Shown: positions 52,101 to 62,700 of the stretch, one piece after another
Layout: every line of letters begins with the position of its first letter
Position numbering within the stretch: the stretch's first letter is position 1
Origin: Zonotrichia leucophrys gambelii
Taxonomy: Eukaryota > Chordata > Aves > Passeriformes > Passerellidae
Assembly (NCBI RefSeq): GCF_028769735.1
Contig: NC_088171.1
Location: 64,036,216-64,100,215 of the forward strand
Length of the DNA stretch: 64,000 bases
Direction: 5' to 3'
The notes under the pieces: model-generated
The model's input: the letters and a program-made list of their open reading frames with translations, nothing else
What the model was told of the DNA's origin: nothing
Databases searched by the model: none
Program-made: the position numbers and the translations under genes

Positions 52101-53830
52101 CAGCCTGCTGTCTGCCAAGAACTCCAAGGTCTTTTTAGCAAAGTTACTTCCCAGATAGTCTGTCTGCACCAGCCTGCATTGTTGCAGGGGATGCTTTCTT
52201 CCCAGGGAAACATGGAATTTGTACCTCTTGATTTTCATGAGATACCTCTGGGCACATATGGTCCTATGGGCTTTTATGGATTGAGCATCTTCAATCACTA
52301 CTGGTCAGGCTCCTCGACCCCTTTCACATTTCAGATGTTTTATTTTTAGCACTTGGCTTGTTTTTAAACTAATTTGTGTCTACATAGTATGTAGACACAA
52401 ATAGTACTTGTGTCTTACAGATACTATTTGTAAGAACATGCTTTACACTAAAGCATATCTGATTTTAAGAAGTAACTCTCACAGATGTCATTTACAGACA
52501 ACAAGTAGTCTTTCGCTGCAGCTTACACAGGTTGAAAAATTGAGAACTAAAATGCAGAGGACTAAAAAAAAACCCCAAATCAATTAAAGAAAGAAAACCA
52601 AATCAGCACAATTATCAAAGCTTCTTGAAACAGAAAACTGAAGTATTTCATTACACACATATCTTCCACAATAAAAAGGCTCCTATTTCTCTTTTTACCC
52701 ACAAAAAAACTCCCCTGAGTTACAATTTTAGGACAAGAGATTCACAGAGATTGTAAACAATTACATTTCAGTGTACTGCAACCTGAATCTTCTATGAGGT
52801 ACTACAAAAACACTGCATATTCATTTAATTTAAATAGTAATTTATAAACTGATTGACAGCCATTAGAAATTATTTAGGCCTATCAATGAAGGCTGTATTA
52901 AGCAAAGCATTTGCTTTCGTTAAGCTTCTCTGTTGTCAAAATATTATTTTGTAAAATTATATGCAAATGTTCTTGCAATTGACTCATATATATGAGACAC
53001 TTCAATTTTTTCCCTAACAGGAATATCTTATATTAATGCTATATATTAAGACATTCAAAAGTACCTTTGCCTACTTTTCTTTGCATCTCTTGATTTGTCG
53101 CTCAAAGTCTTCAACCTACAAACCAAAACACAAATCCATCAGACATTTACATCAAAACCAGAGAATGAATTGCTTGAACACATAATGTCTTAATTCCAGT
53201 CTATTACAATTAATTTTGTTTCAGCTTGTTTCACAAATAAATCAAATTTCCCTTAGTTTTGTGGAGACCCTCATATGAATTTATTTCCACTGACATGGCT
53301 GCTAAATCTTGACATTTTTTGTAGAAGCGCATCAGACAATTCAGTACGACAAGTTTAATGGGAATTGTGTGTATAAGTCATCTGCTTGTTGATACAATTT
53401 CCTTAGCAGGCAGGAACTAAAGACATGCCTAGCAATAACCAATCCAGCCCTGAGGAATACCATTTACAGGAAGGCTCTCATGGCAAGGAAAAGCATGACA
53501 GTCACACATACACACGTATAGCCCACCTGCCATAAGCCTGCCAACACAAAACCAGCAGAAGCACAACTTTTCTTCTGCCAGCTTTCAGAACCTCCAGCAG
53601 CATCACCACAGTGCACTGCTACTGAGCAGATATGAGGCTTTTTTCACACACAGTGCATTTCAAACTGACTGCTGTTTTGCTCCTCAAAAGCAAAAAAACC
53701 CCTCCAAACCAACCAAACAACCCTCTCTCCCCAACTCTTTCCATTCTTTAGCAGTCAAAATATATACATACATATATAAAATATACATATTATATATATA
53801 CACATATATATATTTAATATATATATATGC

Positions 53831-53865
<35 letters not shown>

Positions 53866-54978
53866 TTAGTCAAGTTGACACAGTGCAGTGAGAACCAAGC
53901 CTGCTGGCTATTCCCTGATCACCCAGGCAATGGCTATGCTCAATTCCTAGGCCCTTTGTGGTCACAAAAAACTTTTATTGCTCAGGACAGTAAGAAATAA
54001 ATGACAGAGATGCAAGCAAGATGGAAATGAACTATGAGAGCCAAAGATATCCTCCACATCTGACAGAGAGATCTGAAATCCTGAGCGACCCAGGGACTGA
54101 GAAACAACCTAATATACAGACAGATATTCAGGCTGCTTTGAGTAGTCAAATCACTCCCCCAGTCTTGATCACTGTTTTCCAGGAACTTAAAGAAACATCA
54201 AAGCTCTACAGCACACCAGGTGGAACACAATTTGAGAAAAGACATGCTAAGGCAGGTCTCCACTCCCTCTCCGAGAGCTGCTTGTAACAGCCAAGCCAGG
54301 TAGCAACAACCACAGCACACTGAGGAAGAGCCCACTGCTGAAGGAAGCTGTGCAATTTGCCCTTCTCCACTGCATCCATTCTGGTTGTTTTTCCTCTGTC
54401 TGCAAAAGCTTGCTAATAGGTGAATGGGTCAAAATTTAGATATCTTGCTTACAGGACACTCAGAATTAGACAGCAGACACAACTGAGCAAGGAAGGAGGC
54501 CACAGAAATGGCTGATAACTCTAAACTGCTCTCTTTAAACCACACAACCCAGATTTAAACTTTTTCAGCAATACATCATGTTCCCATACTCCTCAGGAAG
54601 TGATATTATTGTCTTAGAAGCCCTGGAAAACCTTTCCCCTCGCAATTTCATGAAATTCAACTTGTTCTACTTTGCAAGCATTTATATGTAGTTAACAAGT
54701 TGGCCACAAAAAATACTCTCTTTGGGTTTTGAGAATTATGCAATTTTAAGCTGAAGTCTCAACATCACAAAATGACTTCTTTTACCACTTTGGTGGGGTG
54801 CAGAACAGAGTAATCCAGAACACCAAGAAATTAGGTTAAATTAGGTTGCACGGTCTAGGAAGGAAGAGGGGGCAAACCAGGTCAGCTTGTGTTCCGGATA
54901 TATGGGAACACTAAAGGAAAAAAAAAGATACCTTCCACAGCCTCTGCCACTGTGGTTCTGAGAAACAGGCTCCCAATG

Positions 54979-55012
<34 letters not shown>

Positions 55013-56529
55013 AGAGAGAGATTACACCACACATGAAAATACCACTTAAAAGACAGGACACTGGAAAAAGGGCACATAAATGGAGTTGCCAAAATACAAA
55101 GATGGACATTATGAAATCAGGGACTGTTCTCAAGAACAAAACATTGCAACACCAGGAAGGAAGCAAAATACATGGAAGTATACAGACTCCACTGCAGCAA
55201 ATATGGAAAACACAAATACAGAACCACAGAATTAAATGACCATCAGATCTGGCGTGTTATGACCTTTCTGTTGTTCTCTTTCACCATGTGAAAAACACCC
55301 TTTTCAAAAGAGCCTTACACTGTACTGAGATATCAACTCCTCTGAGAAGCAAAAGAGAAAATCAGACAGAAATAAAGCAATGTTTTTGTCTGTATTTTTA
55401 AGGCAGTTTAATATTCAGTTGCTGCTTGCTAAGATGAGACAGATAACATGTAAGCAATTTATCTGTTTGACTGGCAGGCTCTTCTGTCAGTTTCTCTTGA
55501 CCATCACACACCGGTATACAAGCAAGTAATGACAAATTTATATTTTCAGTTATTTCAGATATTTTCAGTTTCTAGGGTACAAAGACATTCTTCACTATAT
55601 ATAAATATTTACCATAGGGGTATTATAAGGCAGTCTTAACGCTGCCAAAGACCACACAGTTTTTAAAAGCAATTGATACAACACAATACTCCCCTGTGGC
55701 TCATCATGAGCCACCAGCTCTGCAGCACAGGCATGACCTTGTCCTGCGGCCACTCGCTGGCTTCCAGCGACACTCACTTGGGCCACCTGCTTGTACTAAA
55801 AACAGCATCGACACGGGGCCTAGCCGAATAAACCTGGGGAGACAACGCAGGAAGAATATACTTTCTAGTGCAAACGTGGGGCTGTTCCATCCGCTTATCC
55901 TGCGCCCCTTTTCCCCAAGTGACAGTAACTCATCTTCCAAGGAAAGGAGAGTTTCTCCGCACACCAAGCGGCGCCCAGAAATGCTCTTTAAGGGATTACG
56001 CTGATCCATGAAACCTTGAAGGTCGGTAACTTCATTAAAAATTCAAGCGCGTTAATTGACCTCATTCACATCTTCTTTCACAACCGCGGTCTGTCTGATT
56101 GTCTGTCCCTCTCTCTCTCCTTCCCCTGACCGCAGCTGCTCCCCGGGCACCGCGGCTCCCCAGCGCTGCCCGCGGCCCCGCAGGCTCTCCAGCCCGCCAT
56201 CAGCCCAGCCCAGGCGGGAGCACGGCGGGACTCGGCACCCTGGAGCCGCCTTGCCAGCCCGTCCCCGCACCCAGGAGAGCACCCCGGGTGACAGACCGGC
56301 CCCGGCAGCGCCTCCCGGCTGCGCAATCTCCTCCTCTTCCTCCCTCCCTGCGCCAGTCCACGCCTCCCCGGCCCCCGGTCACCTGCTTTCCCCCCCTGCC
56401 CGGCCGTGCTGCGGGACGCGGGCCCCTCACCCGCTGTCCCCACCAGCCCCGCGGTTCCGCAGGCCGTACCCACCCGGCGCTCAGATCCTGCTGGACGCTC
56501 AGCAGCCGCTCTCGCAGAGTCTCCAGCAT
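28099..56529 (-). CDS. DTNBP1: DTNBP1 (dysbindin), exons 1-7 of a split gene; 3' part outside window
   Basis: Dysbindin is a subunit of BLOC-1, the cytosolic complex that sorts cargo to lysosome-related organelles and synaptic vesicles. Joined minus-strand exons 56529-56474, 53115-53065, 50874-50824, 50135-50075, 47520-47388, 41063-40931 and 28121-28099 give one open frame of 508 nt (169 codons plus 1 nt). Recognised peptides in order are [59 protein letters not shown] and KELETFK. Every intron starts GT and ends AG, and phases agree throughout. The C-terminal half of the coiled coil and the acidic tail expected from the family (about 350 aa in mammals) are not found down to position 1, so exon 8 onward lies outside. 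Relative to human as I remember it, one codon is missing at the exon 2/3 border. The identification is firm; the exact 5' UTR is not known. Confidence 0.96.
32310..33614 (+). mobile_element. Solo LTR, same family as the mini-provirus, antisense to DTNBP1
   Basis: A 1305-bp element that begins TGTCATGGTTTGACC and ends GGCTCAAACCATGACA. It is flanked by CATAA at 32305-32309 and 33615-33619, a 5-bp target duplication. It is the reverse complement, over its whole length, of the LTRs at 4043-5308 and 5507-6783. The polyadenylation signal AATAAA is at 33489-33494. The centre (about 32500-32720) is GC-rich with long C and G runs. It keeps G and C at many places where the other two copies have A and T, so it looks closer to the ancestral state. 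Overlapping open frames (up to 165 codons) on both strands are LTR sequence, not genes. It lies in intron 6. Confidence 0.93.
33489..33494 (+). promoter_or_regulatory. LTR polyadenylation signal AATAAA
   Basis: AATAAA followed by a T/G-rich stretch (GTGTTATTTATGTTTAAG), about 120 bp before the LTR end. It corresponds to the signals complementary to 4164-4169 and 5628-5633 in the mini-provirus. It is on the strand opposite to DTNBP1 and should not affect that transcript. Confidence 0.7.
40584..40605. repeat. Poly-A run
   Basis: 22 A in a row in intron 6. No retroposed body is recognisable on its 5' side. Confidence 0.85.
40931..41063 (-). CDS. DTNBP1: DTNBP1 coding exon 6
   Basis: This 133-nt exon has acceptor TTCTTACAG and donor GTAAAT. 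It encodes the coiled-coil continuation: [20 protein letters not shown], then [20 protein letters not shown] and KTK, with a split arginine codon completed by exon 7. Human reads HLEASFEEVENNLLHLEDLC in the first part. Together with exon 7 it makes 156 nt, exactly 52 codons. As I recall, that is the size of the in-frame loss reported in the mouse sandy allele, which removes these two exons. Confidence 0.96.
41064..47387 (-). other. DTNBP1: DTNBP1 intron 5
   Basis: 6324 bp, AT-rich, with several short A-runs (for example about 44000-44015 and 44758-44770). A possible CR1 tail scrap in sense lies near 41748-41790 (GAGGTCCCTCCTCATCTGAA), too short to call. No gene seen. Confidence 0.88.
47388..47520 (-). 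CDS. DTNBP1: DTNBP1 coding exon 5
   Basis: This 133-nt exon follows acceptor GTTGCAG and precedes donor GTAAGT, a strong consensus donor. It starts [19 protein letters not shown] and continues through [10 protein letters not shown] to LTASL plus the first base of an alanine codon. This is the start of the family's central coiled coil, which carries the BLOC-1 assembly surface in mammals. Changes from human are conservative. The frame stays open upstream into the intron, so the 65-codon ORF from 47571 is slightly longer than the exon. Confidence 0.97.
47521..50074 (-). other. DTNBP1: DTNBP1 intron 4
   Basis: 2554 bp of AT-rich DNA. I see no repeat that I can name and no gene. Confidence 0.9.
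50075..50135 (-). CDS. DTNBP1: DTNBP1 coding exon 4
   Basis: This 61-nt exon has acceptor CTTCTTCAG and donor GTAAGA. It encodes [20 protein letters not shown], close to human YEDTWAALHRRAKDCASAGE. It begins in phase 2 and ends in phase 0, so the next exon starts on a full codon. Confidence 0.96.
50136..50823 (-). other. DTNBP1: DTNBP1 intron 3
   Basis: 688 bp, the shortest intron. It has an A-run near 50487-50502 and a near-palindrome at about 50757-50777 (ATTAGATTTT, one base, AAAATCTAAT). Nothing else noted. Confidence 0.9.
50824..50874 (-). CDS. DTNBP1: DTNBP1 coding exon 3
   Basis: This 51-nt exon lies between acceptor TTTTATAG and donor GTATGA. It encodes [16 protein letters not shown], with split arginine codons at both ends. 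The human counterpart reads [17 protein letters not shown], so the SAGLELLSR core is unchanged. Intron phase is the same on both sides, so skipping this exon would keep the reading frame. Confidence 0.95.
51602..52335 (-). mobile_element. Older CR1 LINE fragment with longer 3' region
   Basis: Starts GACAGAATCAGTGAGGTGGA, a decayed antisense CR1 terminus. It extends about 730 bp, further into the element than the other copies. Matches to CR1 include ACTGGGGACCAGACTGGACA, CTGCTGTCTGCCAAGAACTC and CAAGGTCTTTTTAGCAAAG. It is more diverged than the others, so probably older. It lies in intron 2. Confidence 0.82.
52372..52433. repeat. Compound inverted repeat with a perfect 14-bp hairpin
   Basis: ATTTGTGTCTACAT at 52372-52385 and its exact complement at 52389-52402 around a 3-nt loop. 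A second pairing, AAATAGTA (52399-52406) with TACTATTT (52422-52429), overlaps the first stem, so the two structures are alternatives. It lies just past the older CR1 copy. Confidence 0.8.
53065..53115 (-). CDS. DTNBP1: DTNBP1 coding exon 2
   Basis: This 51-nt exon has acceptor TTTTGTAG and donor GTACTT (no G at +5, a weaker donor). It encodes [16 protein letters not shown], with the split arginine completed in exon 3. Human has [18 protein letters not shown] at this point, so the bird copy is one residue shorter and differs mostly in the basic stretch. It is too short to be found by open-frame length; homology plus splice phase identify it. Confidence 0.92.
53758..53866. repeat. (TA)n/(CA)n compound microsatellite
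   Basis: About 110 bp of TA-rich repeats with TACA variants, ending in about 11 CA units. Likely length-polymorphic. A minus-strand open frame across it (rich in tyrosine, isoleucine and valine) is a repeat artefact. Confidence 0.93.
54980..55020. repeat. A-run followed by (GA)n
   Basis: About 29 A then about six GA units. No retroposed gene body is recognisable next to it, so I call it only a simple repeat. Confidence 0.9.
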
Positions 56530-56770
56530 CTTCCCGGCCCTTCCCGGCTGCGAAGGCCAGCGCCGGAGGGCGGGGCGCGGGCGGGGCTCGGCTGAGCTCC
56601 GGCCCCGGGGCCGCCTCCCCTCAGCCCTCAGCCCGCCCCGTCCCTTCCGCCCCGCCCGGCTCCCAGCGCGTCCTAGCGGGGCTGGGGGCGGGCGGGTTTG
56701 CCTGGGAGAGCCGAGCCTCTCGTTCTGCGTGTCCCGTGCTTCGAGCGCTGGGCTGCGCTTAAAGCCCGGG
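56090..56770 (-). promoter_or_regulatory. DTNBP1: CpG-island promoter and 5' UTR region of DTNBP1
   Basis: A very GC-rich, CpG-dense stretch that stands out sharply from the AT-rich flanks and surrounds coding exon 1. It extends into intron 1. Several GC-box-like motifs (GGGCGGGG, CCCGCCCCG, CCGCCCCGCCC) sit at about 56564-56660, just upstream of the ATG. No TATA box is visible near them. This is the usual layout of a broad housekeeping promoter. The transcription start is inferred to lie between about 56535 and 56700; it cannot be fixed from sequence alone. Confidence 0.85.
56474..56529 (-). CDS. DTNBP1: DTNBP1 coding exon 1
   Basis: The ATG is the complement of 56527-56529, with A at -3 (GGGAAG before ATG), a favourable start context. 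It encodes [19 protein letters not shown], where the first 15 residues match human dysbindin as recalled and the human FTSG is LSAG here. The exon ends in phase 2 (GG), followed by donor GTGGGT. Exon 2 begins with G, restoring the glycine codon before LKTLSDKSR. The open frame continues past the donor only because the island is GC-rich, so the 109-codon read-through is not the protein. It lies inside the CpG island. Confidence 0.95.
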
Positions 56771-59700
56771 CGGCATCAAGGACAGCGTAAGCAGCGTGCC
56801 AATCCCTGAAGTTGCGGCTCTTTATAGGTTATTTTAAAGGAAAGCATATTTACAGGGTATATTTACAGGAAAGCACCTTGGCAGGTTGGGACCCTCACCA
56901 GAATGATTTTGACTTCAGCGATGGTAGCGCAGGAGTGACCTCCTTAGCGATACAAAGTTGATCAAGGGACTGGAGCATCTCTTTTACGAGGAAAGGCTCA
57001 GGGGGCTGCGCCTGTTCAGCCTTGAGAAGAGGCAACTGAGGGCCATGTAAGTGTCCCATATAAATGTCTGTAAGTGTCCGAAGGAAGGGTGCCAAGAGGA
57101 TGTAAGCAGGCTCTTGGTAGTGCTCAGCAATAGGACAAGAAGCAACAGGTGGAAACTGATGCCCAGGAAATTCCACCAGAATAAGAGGAAGACCTTGACA
57201 GTGTGGGTGACCAAGCGCTGGAACAAGTTGCCCAGGGAGGTTGTGGTTTCCCTACTTGGAGATATTCAAGATCCATCAGGGTGCAATCCTGTGCCCTGTG
57301 CTCTGGGATGACCCTGCTTGAGCAGGGAGGTTGGGCCGGGTGACCCACTGTGGTCTATTCCAAGCTGACCTGTCCTGTGAACTCAGGGAACCAGGTTCTG
57401 TCATAAAATCTTACAAGTACGGAAAGCAAAACCACTGGGTGTCCCTAGGGTGTCCCTAGGGTTGCCAGGTTCTTGGAGTAAGGGATAGATGATAACCTTT
57501 CCAAGGCCTTGCAAAGCTGGTGGTTGTTTGTCTATGTGTCCCTCCACTATTTTCTTTGGAGACAGCTTTGTAGATGCTAGTGATTCTTACAAACAATGAC
57601 CTAAAAGAAAAAAGGCTGTTCTTACAAATAGTAAATAATCCAGTGCAAAGTTTAAATTAAATTTCTAGGTACTTTCTGCTCAAATAATAACTGTTAGGCA
57701 TCATTCAGCAAATCTTCAGACAGTTTAAGTGGAGTCAAGACCTTTTCAGAACAATTGGCCAGTCTTTCTGGATGGCTATAATTACAGTTACAGTAACCAG
57801 AAGACAGTCTCACACCGTGTGCATCTTCAGTTAATGTTTGAATGACATGGACGTAGGATTTAGGTGGATCCAGGAAATCTTAGACTTCCATTTAATTGAG
57901 ACTTCAACTTTTAGAAAAAGCTGAGATTTCAAATTCAAAACATTTTATTTTCTAACCAATTCAATTTTGGTTGAAAATTCTAAAAATATGAAGATAAGAG
58001 CCCTGAACTAATTTCTTACAAGGAGAATATATGCAGAGGGCCACTGCTGGATGTGTCATTTGATACTACAGAAGTATATTCAGGAGTGGTTGGAGGTACT
58101 TTGGATCAACTAGAAAATTGACACCATAATCCCAACACAGCTTGGGATATTGTGCTTTCAGAAGAGTTTATCATCTATAAATTGTTTCTACTTTGGCTTA
58201 TGGAAAAAAAAATATTGCTCAGTGGCAGAAATTCAAATTAAAAGTGAAATGCCTGCTAAAAGAAAAATGGTTGGGTTGATATTCCAAACATTGAAATTGA
58301 TGCAGCTTGCCTTATCTTGAGGTCAGAAAGACAGCTTTCATGGCAGACTGCATGTAACATTCTGTAAAAAATAAATGTATGACATTTAGAAGGTATTTTT
58401 CTCATGCTTGACCTAACAACAATATCTGAAAATAGAGACTTCCCACTTGCCTGCACAGTTAATTCTTCAGACAAGGAGGGGAAGGCCTTGAATCAAGTGT
58501 TTTCTGATGTATTCACAGACACACATTGCAAATGCTGACAAAAGCTGTGCAATCTGGCCTTATGTAATATATGATGTTACAGGAATTGAAGTGTTCAGAA
58601 GACAAGGGAGGGGTTTTAACCTTTAATTTTCAGCTTTCCTTTGCGAAATCATATTAATTTCTTCAGTGTTACATATTTTCAATTTTCTTGTGGATGATTT
58701 TTGTCAGTGGTGGCCCTGCTAATTCACAGTGAATAAGCACTTTTAGACTCCATTGCTACTTTTACAGTTAGAAAAACTATTCATAAACTGTTGTACAGTT
58801 TTGTTTCACATGTCTGTGTAGGATTTGGGAGAAGAAATGTGTTGAGATAGTATTAACAGTCACTAATTCTAGAAGTACAAGACTGGAAGAAACTTCTAAA
58901 AGCACATCCCCTGCTCAAGGGTTGTGATGAATTATAAATACACTGTGTAAACTTTGTTTAACTAGTTCTTGGGAATTTAAAATTAAGGAGATTCTGCAAG
59001 CTCCTTATCAGCTCACATGTTTAGCTTGATCTTTTTTGTTTCTAGAGTGAATAGGCCTGGTTTCTTTTTTTTCCCTTGTAGTCATTTTCCAAACTTCTTT
59101 ATGTGTTGGTCTGATCTGGAGAGTCCCCTGTTTGTCCAGAAAGTGCAGAGCTATAGCATTTCCATCACTAAAGCTGAATTACATGGCTTCATTTCAAACA
59201 CAAGTTACATGTTTATACTAATTTATTAATATTTATGTACATTAGGAATTAATTTAACAAACAGCTCTGAGACAGATCCTTCAGGTGTTAATTCAGCACA
59301 GTGCCACCTAAAATTCTGCCAGGGGCTTTGGGTCAAGTTTTCTAGAGATAAAATTAATGCTAAATAAATTTTTAGTATCAATGACCTATTCTGCTCATTT
59401 AGTTATTAAGTAGTTCAGGTCTGGTTATTTGATATTAATTCTGACCTGAATTTGAGCTAGTACTTCCCAGTTTATTCTTCTGCTTCTCTGATAAAAACAC
59501 ATCTAGTATCTTCTGCAAATTTGCTGTGACTGGCTATTACAGTACAGCAAATGCATAGGCATTCTGTGCTTTGCACATCTATAAAGAACATCTATAAAGT
59601 GATATGAGTCAGTAGCAATAAATTTATAGAGCAAAACATGGAAATGTATTTGACTACATAACCCTTGTGTCAAATGAAGATTTCTTTTCTTTTCTAGATC

Positions 59701-62700
59701 AGCCTCCCTTAGAGGCATAAATTAGGCTACATTTCTGTAATAGATTTTGCAGCACAAAGTCATCCCTAGTCATGCCTTTCCCAAATTCCACCTTTTCCTA
59801 GGCTTTAGTGACCTCCACTTAGGTTGACTTTAGATTAAGACTGTTCTGAAAGAGCGATACTGTAGACACCAGGCTCATGCCTGTTAAGCTTTTCAGTGAA
59901 AATGATTTAAAATACTTTCCCATTATGCTGATATTAAATGAAATTTGTTTAGGTATCTATCTGGTTTATGTCTTGATCTCTTCTTTTGAGTGCATTTAGC
60001 TTGATAGCCTCCAATATGACATTCTGAAACTGACTAGAAATAGTGAACAAAACTCTCAGCCTTTCAGAATCTCTCAGGTTTGTAGAAGTAATTTTTGTCC
60101 TTCCTAAGTCTTGCTGATAGTATGGTTTAATGATCTTTATATTTTGGGTGCAAATTTAAGACTTTTTGGTTTCAATAATCTGTAGAACATGATTAATACT
60201 TGACTAGTATATATTATAGCTCTGCAATTCTATACATAATTTGTTTACCTAGACTTTAATGAAAGTGTATAAAGATCTGATTCAACATTTCTTGCAGGAA
60301 TTCCATTGCATGCTGAAAAGAAAGGTTGGCATCTAAAAAAAGTTTTATATGCCCAAAACTTCAGAAGGATACAATCAGTGGAAACCAAATTTAAGCATTA
60401 CATTCTAAGAACTATCTGTCATAGTCTCACTTATCCTGAGGCCTCATCACCATTTCTAGCAGCTTCTAAGAGCTTCCTTTTCCAAATTAACCTTTATAGC
60501 TTTCTAATAAGAGTTAATTTCTGCTCTTACCTGTACTTACTCTTGAGGTTTAGCTATATAATGGTCTCTGCAGCTGACACAAAGGTTTTTGTTATATTAA
60601 TAGAGAATTTTTTTTTAATCTCAATAAAGGAAGTTGTGAGGGAGGGGTGGGGTTTTTTTGTTAGTGTGGTTGATATTTTAATTTTTTTCCCCCATGTAAC
60701 TAGCAGAAGAAGAAATGGACAATAATCATTCTCAATCCTAAAGAGAACTGTAAGAATAATTTCTGTATATCAAGTAAAAATATTCTTAATTCAGTTCTCA
60801 CGAGAACAGGTATGGGACTTAATCGCCAGGTTAATATAGGTTCAAAGTCCTGGTTTAGATGTTAACTTTTTAATGCACTATCTTTTTTACAGCATGAAAG
60901 TGAATTATGATTCTCAAATAATAATCAAATCATGTCTTGCTTCAGTTTCACTGTTTCTATGAAAAAGACTAGAGGGAGAGGCACATCATAGCAATAGATA
61001 AAAATAATGGTGAAATTCCTTGATCCTCCCCTCCCACCCTCCTTACATGGTATCTAGTGAATGAAGACATGATGAATTCCCACCTTTCTGAACTGTTGGG
61101 AAAAACTGGGGATGGAGGGAATCAGTGGCTAAGCAGAGTTATGAAGCTAAACAGGCGTTAGGATCCTCCTTCTGCTGGACCTTAATTGCTGTTGGGGGGA
61201 GGACAAGAGCACATACCTTGGGACAGACAGACAGACTCCAAGGGCAGCCGACAGTTACACCTGACTGGATGAGGTGGTAAAACATGTCCTGATGTGATGG
61301 CAGTGACCATCTCAACGTGGCTGATGTAACTCTCCTAATTCAGTGGGACAACTTTGTGTTTTCTTAATTTTCAGTCACAGCTGTCTGCAGTCATGAAGAT
61401 GTTGATAAAAATTTTGCTGTCACCACTGAAGCTGGCAGACCCTGAAAATTAGAAAGCAGGATATGGGCTCCTGTTACCTTTCTCCTCATCTTCTTTTCTG
61501 CCTTCACTTTATTCCTAGTCTTCAGTATTTTACTGCATGAGATTGTGAGCTCTAGGTGTTTCTCCACCAGTGAGCTTGCAAATGGAAGTTGGGTCTGAAA
61601 CTGTAATTTCTACTGTTACTGAAGTTTTCTGTCATTTTTATGTGCTTTTGCTTTGGAAGTATTGGATAGGTCAGCAGTGGTGCCAGATTACTTCAGTTCC
61701 TTTTGTCTCTTCCTGAATCAGTTGACTTTGACTTTTGTGTAAAAGACCACAAAGCAGGATTTTCTTCTATCAAAAGAACGACTAATAGGAAGGCTGCCTC
61801 AAAAGCGAGGACTTTATTTAAAACTTTATAATTTAGATTCTCTCAGTATCTTGAAACTTCTGTACGACTAAGTTATTTAAATTTAATAATAACAGCAGCT
61901 TCCAAAAAGAAAGTGAGGATCATAACTCCTGCTGGTGAATGTAGTTCAGAGTGTGCTGATTTTGAGAAAAGGAAAAAACACTCAGCGAACCAGCCAGTTC
62001 CACTAGAGGGCATGGCTGTGCATAGAAAAGCAAAACAGAGATGTGATAGTATTTATTTCTCTGCAAGGGCATGTGTCTCAGATGGGCAAAATTTTACCGA
62101 TGATGTATTAAGTACAGCACATGGCTTATTTCATCTCACAAGGACACCTTGGAAACCACCACTGGTTTGAGTGGCACCAAGTGTGTAGTGTCCAGCTGGC
62201 ATTTGACATAGTCACACGGTGGTTTAAATAAGCTCTTTTCTCCTGACTAAGCTGGGTGGGGAGATCTGTGTCACACTGTTTCACTTGGTATTTTTAGGGC
62301 CATGTAGACAATCCTCATGAACAGAAGCAGAGGCCAGTGTTGTGTCCTTGCCTCCTAGCAGAATAGTAGTTTCTGCCATTTCCAGTGACTCTCACACTGG
62401 CACTTCTGTGGAAATGGTCAGAGGGGCTGCACTTGGTAGCAACTGGCTGAAGAAAACATACTTGTGTAGACTGCATAGTTCGTGTAGCTAACCTTGACCC
62501 TGATGTCAAGGAAATTAAAAAGATGTATTAAGCATGAATGAATGCCCTACAATGGTATTTGCAGTACTATTAAGTAGTTACATTTTGTCTGCTATTTTTA
62601 TTGCACTTGTGAGTAATTTTGCTGGAGTAGGCTTTGTATCCTATGATTAGATGTTCCCCGTGGCTATAAAGCATAATTGGTTGGTTTGAGGAGAAAGTCA

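Larger units (their letters stand above)
50875..53064 (-). other. DTNBP1: DTNBP1 intron 2
   Basis: 2190 bp, containing the older CR1 fragment (51602-52335) and a hairpin cluster (52372-52433). The rest is unremarkable AT-rich DNA. Confidence 0.9.
53116..56473 (-). other. DTNBP1: DTNBP1 intron 1
   Basis: 3358 bp, donor GTGGGT and acceptor GTAG. The 5' part is CpG island. The remainder is AT-rich and holds a TA/CA microsatellite at 53758-53866 and an A-run plus GA repeat at 54980-55020. I see no other gene in it; open frames near 55700-56000 are GC-rich edge effects. Confidence 0.9.

Noticed and set aside
54889..55239. A 116-codon frame with a lysine run
   Set aside because: It is open only because it reads through the A-run and GA repeat at 54980-55020.
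56099..56809. A 236-codon plus-strand frame over the CpG island
   Set aside because: Proline, arginine and alanine-rich translation typical of random GC-rich DNA, antisense to a well supported exon 1.
60306..60725. A 139-codon plus-strand frame in the upstream region
   Set aside because: AT-rich, no family resemblance, no promoter or repeat support.
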